From assembly GCA_017882205.1 (NCBI GenBank), contig JADGPY010000289.1, positions 1 through 5,045 on the forward strand: DNA of 5,045 nt. The letters run 5' to 3'. A model generated the notes under the pieces. The model searched no databases. It was not told the origin of the DNA and saw nothing but the letters and a program-made list of their open reading frames with translations. Positions 1 through 5,045 of the stretch are shown here, in pieces. Position 1 is the stretch's first letter, and the number at the start of each line of letters is the position of its first letter. This DNA is from Chitinophagaceae bacterium (GTDB lineage Bacteria; Bacteroidota; Bacteroidia; Chitinophagales; Chitinophagaceae). A program made the position numbers and the translations under genes.

Positions 1-21
1 AATTTTTAAAAAGTAAAAACT

Positions 22-75
22 ATGAAACAATACTTTGTGGCAGTTCTGATAATTCTGACGAACTGCGTATATTCA
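22..75 (+). other. Signal peptide of the GH38-like protein
   Basis: Residues 1-18 have a short n-region with one Lys (MKQ), a hydrophobic core (FVAVLIILT) and a plausible signal peptidase I site after VYS. Cys15 sits in LTNC, which has Asn at -1 and is a poor lipobox, so a lipoprotein is less likely but not excluded. The protein would act outside the cytoplasm. Confidence 0.65.
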
Positions 76-2961
76 GAAATTCCTCAAACGAATAACTTCC
101 CTGACAATATTGAATATAAAGTTCAACCTTTCTACAGACATCGTCCTGATGGCAAACCCGGACGTGAGGTTATACTTAGATTCAAAGGAGCCAAGCTCTT
201 TGCGACATCAAAATTGGAAATTATTTTTAATAACATACATGAAACTATTCAATTAGAGTCAGGTATAAAAGGAGCGGATTCAGTTGTGGTTTTACTCCCT
301 CCTGATATTGGCGTAAAACAGGCGTCAGAGGTTCAACTGATATTGAAGCAGGGAGCAAAAAAATTGAGTAAAACCATTAGTGTGCCGGCAATGCGTTATT
401 GGACAGTTTATGTTTATCCTCATTCACATGTAGACATTGGTTATTCCAATACCCAGGAGAATGTTGAGTTCATTCACAAAAGAAATATTGATCAAGGAAT
501 CAAACTGGCAGAAAAAACAAAAGACTACCCTGAAGGTGCTGGTTATCTGTGGAATACGGAGGTGATGTGGCCACTGGAAAGATATATGCATACTGCCGCC
601 AATGGACAAAAGAACTATCTTATAGATGCTGTTAAACGAGGTGAATTGTGTCTGGATGCAGCTTATGTACATGTTAACACCAGTACTTGCAGCGAAGAGG
701 AGATGTTTCAATTGTTTAAATACAGTCGTGATATAGAAAAACAAACCGGCAAACCGATAGACGTAATGGTGCAGGTGGATGTACCAGGCATGGCCTGGGG
801 AATAGTACCGGTATTGGCGCATGAAGGTATCCGTTATATAATGATGATGCCAAATGGTACCCGTGGAAACCAGAAAATGACATATGCTCTTAATCAAAAA
901 CCTTTCTGGTGGGTGGGCCAGGATGGAAAATCAAAAGTTTTGTTTTTACAACCTGGTTCATACGGTGTGGGTCTTGAAAAAGGAAGGACCACAGGTCGTC
1001 CGTGGTTTGGTCAGCAGGATACTGCAAAGATTCCAAAAGTTATTAAAACCGACAATCCTCGTGCCAATTTTCTGGATAATCATTTGTTCAGCACTTTGCC
1101 TTCATTGGAACTATCACATCATCCTTATGATATTTATGTTGTGACATGGGCAATGTGGGACAATGCATTGTTGGATGCCGATTTACCGGATGCAGTAAAA
1201 TCGTGGAATAATGATTATGCATATCCGCATTTGGTAATTGCAAGTGCCCATGAAATCATGCAGACTTTTGAAAAACGCTATGGTGACCAACTTCCGATAG
1301 TAAAAGGAGACTATACGGAATACTGGACAGACAATATGGGTGTTGCCGCTAAAGAAACCAGGATGAATTCTAATGCCAAAGAGCGACTATTGCAAGCAGA
1401 AACGGTATGGACAATGCTGCATCCGGGCAAGCCTGCGCCGAGTAAAGATTTTGATGAAGCCTGGAGAAATATAATACTTGGTTCTGAACATACATTTGCT
1501 TCTGAGAATTCCATGGATCCTTTCTTTTTTAATGCTGTATGGAAAGTTAAGCAAAGCTATTTTCGTGAGGCAGAAGATCGCAGTATGACACTACTTGATA
1601 ATGCCCTGGCGCCTGCAACTGACAGGTCAAGTGGTGCTTTGGGACCGGTTGAAGGGCCCTCAAATGGAGGAGTAGCAGTGTTAAATACTCATTCATGGAA
1701 TCATGGCGGACTAGTATCGCTTACCTGGATAGAAAGCCAACGTGGTGATCGCGTGATTGATGATCATGGAAAAGAAGTATTGTCTCAAAGGCTTTCAACA
1801 GGGGAATTGGTTTTTCTCGCATCCGACGTTCCCGCTTTCGGCTCTCGTCACTATCGTGTTGTCCCGGGTAAATGCTCGCTGACAGGTACATGCAAATTTT
1901 CAAACAATATAATTGAGAACGGATTACTTCAGGTTGAGCTTGATAAGAAATCAGGGAATATTGTCCGGTTGGAGGAAACTGCTTCCGGACAAAACTTCGC
2001 AGAATCTAAAGTCAATAAGGGTCTTAATACATTCATCTGGCAACCCGGTAAAAACGCCGGTAATGCAAAGCCTGATACTAATATTGTGATTTCTCTAAGT
2101 GAATCTGGTCCGTTGGTAATTGAGGTACAAGTTTCCTCACAGGCAACGGGTTGCCGTTCGGTAGTTCGCAAGATACGTCTTATTAACGGACAACCATGGG
2201 TTGAATTTTCGAATACGGTTGATAAACTGCCACTTGTGGCAAAAGATGGTATCCATTTTGGCTATAGCTTCAATGTTCCGGAAGGTAAGACCCATGTGGA
2301 TATTCCATGGAATGTGATGCGGTTGGAAGAAGATCAGTGGCCGGCCGGCAATCGTGCATGGATGGTAACTCAGCATTGGGTGGATATTTCAAACAATAAA
2401 CAGGGTGTTACCTGGTGTTCGCTTGATGCACCTTTGTTTGAAAGCGGAAGTATCACAGCTAACAATACTGCCGGCTGGGATGGGGCGGGCGATGTGTGGC
2501 CTTCAAAATTATCACCCAGCTCCACTATTTATTCATGGGTTATGAACAACCACTGGTACACCAATACTCCATTGACACAAGATGGTCCGGTTACATTCCG
2601 TTACAGGGTGCTTCCGCATAATGAGTATGATGCAGTAACCGCTAATCGCTTTGGTCTGGAACAGGCACAACCTTTAGTGCATGTTCTTTGCGACAAAAAT
2701 CCGATTGAAAATTCTTTTGTTTCAATTGACAATAATCGCGTTTTTGTTAATCTTCTCAAATCGATGGCTGATGGCAAATCTATGATATTAAGGTTACGGT
2801 CTTTCTCTGATAAGGATGAATTGGCCAAGCTGACATGGTTTGCCCGTAAACCGGCATCTGTATTTTTATGCGACAGAGAAGAAGAAGCTGGCAAAATGGA
2901 AGTAAGCAGTGGAGTTACCGTCCCGGCAATGGGCTTTGTAACTTTACGGGCAGAATGGTAA
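22..2961 (+). CDS. Exported GH38-like glycoside hydrolase (alpha-mannosidase superfamily, divergent active site)
   Basis: This is probably an exported glycosidase of the GH38 superfamily, whose classical members remove alpha-mannose using a bound zinc. A hydrophobic N-terminus (residues 1-18, likely cleaved near VYS|E) supports export. Residues about 25-125 are beta-rich. The barrel domain opens with HSHVDIGY (134-141), where His136 and Asp138 match zinc ligands. It continues with VDVPGMAWG (252-260), WDN (379-381), YWTDN (434-438) and an EHT site whose His490 matches the last zinc ligand. VLNTHSW (553-559) and VPAFGSRHYRV (603-613) lead into a C-terminal beta-sandwich starting near IENGLLQVELD (631-641). 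At 979 residues, it is typical of large GH38 proteins. Asn219, in AAYVHVNTSTC, seems to replace the nucleophile Asp, and the usual DPFGHS motif reads DVPGMA. Mannosidase activity is therefore not assured. ATG 22 is chosen because it gives an intact signal peptide. The superfamily call is firm; the substrate is unknown. Confidence 0.85.
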   Translation: MKQYFVAVLIILTNCVYSEIPQTNNFPDNIEYKVQPFYRHRPDGKPGREVILRFKGAKLFATSKLEIIFNNIHETIQLESGIKGADSVVVLLPPDIGVKQASEVQLILKQGAKKLSKTISVPAMRYWTVYVYPHSHVDIGYSNTQENVEFIHKRNIDQGIKLAEKTKDYPEGAGYLWNTEVMWPLERYMHTAANGQKNYLIDAVKRGELCLDAAYVHVNTSTCSEEEMFQLFKYSRDIEKQTGKPIDVMVQVDVPGMAWGIVPVLAHEGIRYIMMMPNGTRGNQKMTYALNQKPFWWVGQDGKSKVLFLQPGSYGVGLEKGRTTGRPWFGQQDTAKIPKVIKTDNPRANFLDNHLFSTLPSLELSHHPYDIYVVTWAMWDNALLDADLPDAVKSWNNDYAYPHLVIASAHEIMQTFEKRYGDQLPIVKGDYTEYWTDNMGVAAKETRMNSNAKERLLQAETVWTMLHPGKPAPSKDFDEAWRNIILGSEHTFASENSMDPFFFNAVWKVKQSYFREAEDRSMTLLDNALAPATDRSSGALGPVEGPSNGGVAVLNTHSWNHGGLVSLTWIESQRGDRVIDDHGKEVLSQRLSTGELVFLASDVPAFGSRHYRVVPGKCSLTGTCKFSNNIIENGLLQVELDKKSGNIVRLEETASGQNFAESKVNKGLNTFIWQPGKNAGNAKPDTNIVISLSESGPLVIEVQVSSQATGCRSVVRKIRLINGQPWVEFSNTVDKLPLVAKDGIHFGYSFNVPEGKTHVDIPWNVMRLEEDQWPAGNRAWMVTQHWVDISNNKQGVTWCSLDAPLFESGSITANNTAGWDGAGDVWPSKLSPSSTIYSWVMNNHWYTNTPLTQDGPVTFRYRVLPHNEYDAVTANRFGLEQAQPLVHVLCDKNPIENSFVSIDNNRVFVNLLKSMADGKSMILRLRSFSDKDELAKLTWFARKPASVFLCDREEEAGKMEVSSGVTVPAMGFVTLRAEW

Positions 2962-3044
2962 TATATCTTATTAAAAAGATTTATGTTAATCAGAATAATT
3001 TGAACAAATAATTAAATTTCCTCATCAGCAATTAAAAGAGAAAT
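2962..3044. other. Intergenic spacer, no clear signals
   Basis: These 83 A+T-rich bases lie between two same-strand glycosidase genes. The only inverted repeat seen is ATCTT/AAGAT around a 6-base loop, just after the upstream stop codon. It is too short and A+T-rich to call a terminator. The bases before the next ATG (AAAAGAGAAAT) are purine-rich, with at most a weak Shine-Dalgarno match, as expected for Bacteroidota. Nothing here rules out read-through transcription. Confidence 0.5.
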
Positions 3045-3116
3045 ATGCAAAATGTGAAAGTTTTAATTCTCCTTAATATAATTTTGGTCATGACATTTAG
3101 CGGCCAAACTAAAGCT
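3045..3116 (+). other. Signal peptide of the six-hairpin-type protein
   Basis: Residues 1-24 comprise a short n-region with Lys5, a long hydrophobic stretch (VLILLNIILVMTF) and a T-K-A site followed by Gln. This is a standard signal peptidase I pattern with no lipobox Cys. It supports ATG 3045 as the start and places the enzyme in the periplasm or beyond. Confidence 0.75.
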
Positions 3117-4382
3117 CAATCCAGTAACTTGCTATCTGAAAGTGATTTAGAATTTTTAAAAGAACTTACAAAAGATGTCCTGGACAGTTCGCGAATCTAT
3201 CCTGATCAGAAAATTTCTCCTGATTTTGGAAGTAACAAAACCGGAGGAATACTTATCAGACCGGGAGGACGAAACTGTTATCCGTCGTTTTGGATCCGTG
3301 ACTATGCAATGTCTTTAGAATGTGGGTTTATTACAATTGAAGAACAAAAACACATGCTGGATCTGACGGCATCAATGCAATGCGACCAGACATGGATAAC
3401 AAATGCAGGGAGTATGATTCCTTTTGGAGCGATTGCAGACCATATTAGAATTGATGATAGCAAACCCATTTTTTATCCGGGAACTTACGACTATAATAGT
3501 CAGGGAGGAAAAACCTGGGGAATGGTTCCTCCTTATTGCGATCAATATTTTTTTATTCACATGGCTTATCTTTACATAAAAAACACCTCTTCTGACAAAT
3601 ATTTACTCGATGAAATAAATGGGGTGAGATTGGTTGATCGTTTGGAAATGGCTTACATAGTACCCCCAACACAGCAAGATGGTGCTTTAGTTTACACAAA
3701 CGATGATTTCAGGGGCGTTGATTTTGGCTTTAGGGATGCCGTTTATATTACTGGGAATCTTTGCTTTCCATCTTTGCTCAAATACAGGGCATCTCTGGAA
3801 TTAGCTGAATTATTTGATATGATCAACCGTAAGGATAAAGCTGAGGGATATAGAAATACTGCAAACCGACTTAAAAAAGAAATTCCCCGGGTCTTTTCTG
3901 ATAATCGGGGAATGCTTTTAGCTTCAACTGGAAAAAGCAAACAGGCGGATGTGTGGAGTACCTCATTAGCTGTATATTTTGGCATATTGGAGGGGGAGAA
4001 TATGGAAAAAACATGTCATTTTCTTAAAAGTGCTTACAAAAATGGATCTTTAGCAAGCAGGGGTAATATTCGACATGTTCTGACATGCGATGATTTTAGT
4101 GAATCAACGGCATGGGAGAGCAGCATAGCAGTAAAAAACTCATATCAAAACGGAGCATACTGGGGTACTCCTACCGGATGGATCTGTTATGCAATTGCCA
4201 AAGTTGATATTAATGCTGCAAGACAACTTGCAAAAGAATATATTGACGATTTGCGTGCCGGTGATTATAGAAAAGGCCCTGAATTTGGTGCACCCTGGGA
4301 ATGTTATAATGCAGGTTCTGCACAAAACTCTGTATATCTTACAACAGTTGCCTGTCCTTATATAGTGTTTAAGCAGAAATAA
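3045..4382 (+). CDS. Exported six-hairpin-type glycosidase-like protein, family unassigned
   Basis: This is probably an exported carbohydrate-active enzyme with an (alpha/alpha)6-barrel fold; its reaction is unknown. A signal peptide covers residues 1-24 (MQNVKVLILLN, then cleavage near TKA|QS). Segments typical of six-hairpin glycosidases follow: YPSFWIRDYAMSLE (79-92), CDQYFFIHMAYLY (from 165), GVDFGFRDAV (224-233), ADVWSTSLAVYF (from 301), TAWESS (355-360), YQNGAYWGTPTGW (367-379) and EFGAPWECYNAGSAQNSVYL (413-432). Asp86, Asp166, Glu358, Glu413 and Glu419 are plausible catalytic acids from their setting among aromatic residues, but I cannot assign roles. At 445 residues it is about one barrel domain, with no added sugar-binding module. 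I considered GH15, GH37, GH63 and GH125 and could not match their signatures. It lies 83 bases after the GH38-like gene and 83 before a GH20 gene, so a shared operon and glycan are likely. The fold call is moderate; the function is open. Confidence 0.75.
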   Translation: MQNVKVLILLNIILVMTFSGQTKAQSSNLLSESDLEFLKELTKDVLDSSRIYPDQKISPDFGSNKTGGILIRPGGRNCYPSFWIRDYAMSLECGFITIEEQKHMLDLTASMQCDQTWITNAGSMIPFGAIADHIRIDDSKPIFYPGTYDYNSQGGKTWGMVPPYCDQYFFIHMAYLYIKNTSSDKYLLDEINGVRLVDRLEMAYIVPPTQQDGALVYTNDDFRGVDFGFRDAVYITGNLCFPSLLKYRASLELAELFDMINRKDKAEGYRNTANRLKKEIPRVFSDNRGMLLASTGKSKQADVWSTSLAVYFGILEGENMEKTCHFLKSAYKNGSLASRGNIRHVLTCDDFSESTAWESSIAVKNSYQNGAYWGTPTGWICYAIAKVDINAARQLAKEYIDDLRAGDYRKGPEFGAPWECYNAGSAQNSVYLTTVACPYIVFKQK

Positions 4383-4465
4383 TAATTTAAATTGCTACAT
4401 TAAATAAATACAGACAATGGTGAATTTTTTACTTTTAATAACAATATTTTTTAATCACTCTATTT
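4383..4465. other. Intergenic spacer, no clear signals
   Basis: These 83 very A+T-rich bases lie between the six-hairpin-type gene and the GH20 gene. I see no stable hairpin, no Shine-Dalgarno sequence before the ATG at 4466, and no convincing match to the Bacteroidota promoter. The genes could be co-transcribed, or a weak promoter could lie here. Confidence 0.5.
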
Positions 4466-4528
4466 ATGAATTATAAAAGAATCTCAGCAACAATGTTTTT
4501 GTTATGCCTTTATGTTTTTCTGGCAGCG
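4466..4528 (+). other. Signal peptide of the GH20 protein
   Basis: Residues 1-21 have a basic n-region (Lys4, Arg5), a hydrophobic core (MFLLCLYVFL) and an L-A-A site before Gln22. Cys14 lies inside the core without a proper lipobox, so signal peptidase I processing is more likely. The enzyme is exported, like its two neighbours. Confidence 0.75.
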
Positions 4529-5045
4529 CAAAGCATTGACATCATTCCTCAACCAAAAATGGTTGAAATGAAAAAGGGAAATTTTATCTTAAACGATAAG
4601 ACTTCAATTTATTATAATGATCAGCAATTAAAGTTTCTTGCTGATTACACTTCAAATACTATAAAATCATTGAATAAATTGCAACTGAACATCAAAAGTA
4701 AAAACGGAACAAAGTCAAATGCAAGATCAATCAATTTAATACTTGATGCCAACATAAACACAGTAAAGGAAGGGTACATCTTAAGTGTTTCTAATAAAGA
4801 AATAAGTATTAAGGCTGCCACTTCACAAGGCTTGTTCTATGGAGTACAAAGTTTGTTTCAACTCATACCGATAAATGATGATAGAAAAGTTCCCGCCATT
4901 GAAATTAAGGATGAACCACGTTTTTCATGGCGCGGATTATTGCTGGATGTCAGCAGGCATTTTTTTACCATAGATGAAGTAAAACGCCTTATAGATCAGA
5001 TGGTAATATATAAGTTTAATATCCTGCAACTGCATTTAGCTGACG
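4466..5045 (+). CDS. Exported GH20 beta-N-acetylhexosaminidase, 5' part only (cut by window end)
   Basis: Members of this family release terminal beta-linked GlcNAc or GalNAc by substrate-assisted catalysis. Only the first 193 codons are in the window and the frame is open to the edge. A signal peptide covers residues 1-21 (NYKR, then a hydrophobic core, cleaved near LAA|QS). Residues about 24-148 form the GH20b-type N-terminal domain, opening with IDIIPQPKMVE and ending near ATSQGLFYGVQSLFQLI. The catalytic barrel begins at DEPRFSWRGLLLDVSRHFF (149-167), where Arg164 matches the Arg that binds the sugar (Arg178 in human HEXA). LQLHLAD at the very end matches the HWHLVD strand of HEXA. The catalytic Asp-Glu pair would lie downstream, so activity cannot be checked. 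ATG 4466 is preferred over the in-frame ATG at codon 10, which would remove the Lys-Arg n-region. Base composition looks more A+T-rich than in the first gene. The family call is secure; specificity (GlcNAc or GalNAc, linkage) is not. Confidence 0.93.
   Translation, partial: MNYKRISATMFLLCLYVFLAAQSIDIIPQPKMVEMKKGNFILNDKTSIYYNDQQLKFLADYTSNTIKSLNKLQLNIKSKNGTKSNARSINLILDANINTVKEGYILSVSNKEISIKAATSQGLFYGVQSLFQLIPINDDRKVPAIEIKDEPRFSWRGLLLDVSRHFFTIDEVKRLIDQMVIYKFNILQLHLAD

Noticed and set aside
382..393. VPAM tetrapeptide near the barrel start that recurs near the C-terminus of the same protein (around 2920-2931)
   Set aside because: A four-residue match without flanking similarity is not evidence of a repeat domain.
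424..897. Long open frame on the minus strand (157 codons) inside the GH38-like gene
   Set aside because: It is fully antisense to a gene with clear family motifs. Its translation is rich in His, Tyr and Ile with no domain signature, as expected of a shadow frame.
884..1144. Open frame of 86 codons in another + frame within the GH38-like gene
   Set aside because: It overlaps the conserved barrel domain and has no start signal or recognisable motif. The gene's own frame is unbroken here, so there is no frameshift.
2967..2982. Possible terminator hairpin ATCTT/AAGAT after the GH38-like gene
   Set aside because: The stem is only five pairs, mostly A-T, with no G+C-rich core and no clear T tract after it.
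2988..3003. Possible Bacteroidota promoter element (TAnnTTTG) in the first spacer
   Set aside because: The sequence reads ATAATTTG, which is shifted from the consensus, and no TTTG box is found at the right distance upstream.

Overview
The window looks like chromosomal DNA of a Bacteroidota-type bacterium. The evidence is the A+T-rich spacers, starts with no clear Shine-Dalgarno sequence, and consecutive genes for exported glycan-degrading enzymes. This lineage is inferred from style and gene content; no marker gene is present.

Three genes lie on the + strand, separated by two spacers of 83 bases each. (1) 22-2961 is complete and encodes a 979-residue exported protein with the layout of glycoside hydrolase family 38 (alpha-mannosidase-like). 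It has a beta-rich N-terminal region, a zinc-type barrel domain with an HSHVDIGY motif, and a C-terminal beta-sandwich. (2) 3045-4382 is complete and encodes a 445-residue exported protein that resembles six-hairpin (alpha/alpha)6-barrel glycosidases but that I cannot place in a family. (3) 4466 to the window end is the first 193 codons of an exported GH20 beta-N-acetylhexosaminidase. It is cut by the window edge before its catalytic Asp-Glu pair. Bases 1-21 and the two spacers hold no recognisable gene, RNA or strong terminator.

All three products start with signal peptides, so they probably act in the periplasm or at the cell surface on the same or related glycans, as part of a polysaccharide-utilisation-type cluster. 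GH20 points to terminal GlcNAc or GalNAc, and a GH38-like partner would suggest a mannose-containing or N-glycan-like substrate. That substrate is only an inference, because the GH38-like protein differs from true alpha-mannosidases at key active-site positions. In particular, Asn219 appears to sit where the catalytic Asp nucleophile is expected. No SusC/SusD transporter, sulfatase or regulator is visible.

I see no mobile element, CRISPR array, RNA gene or defence system. The best leads are the divergent active site of the first protein and the unassigned six-hairpin protein beside it.
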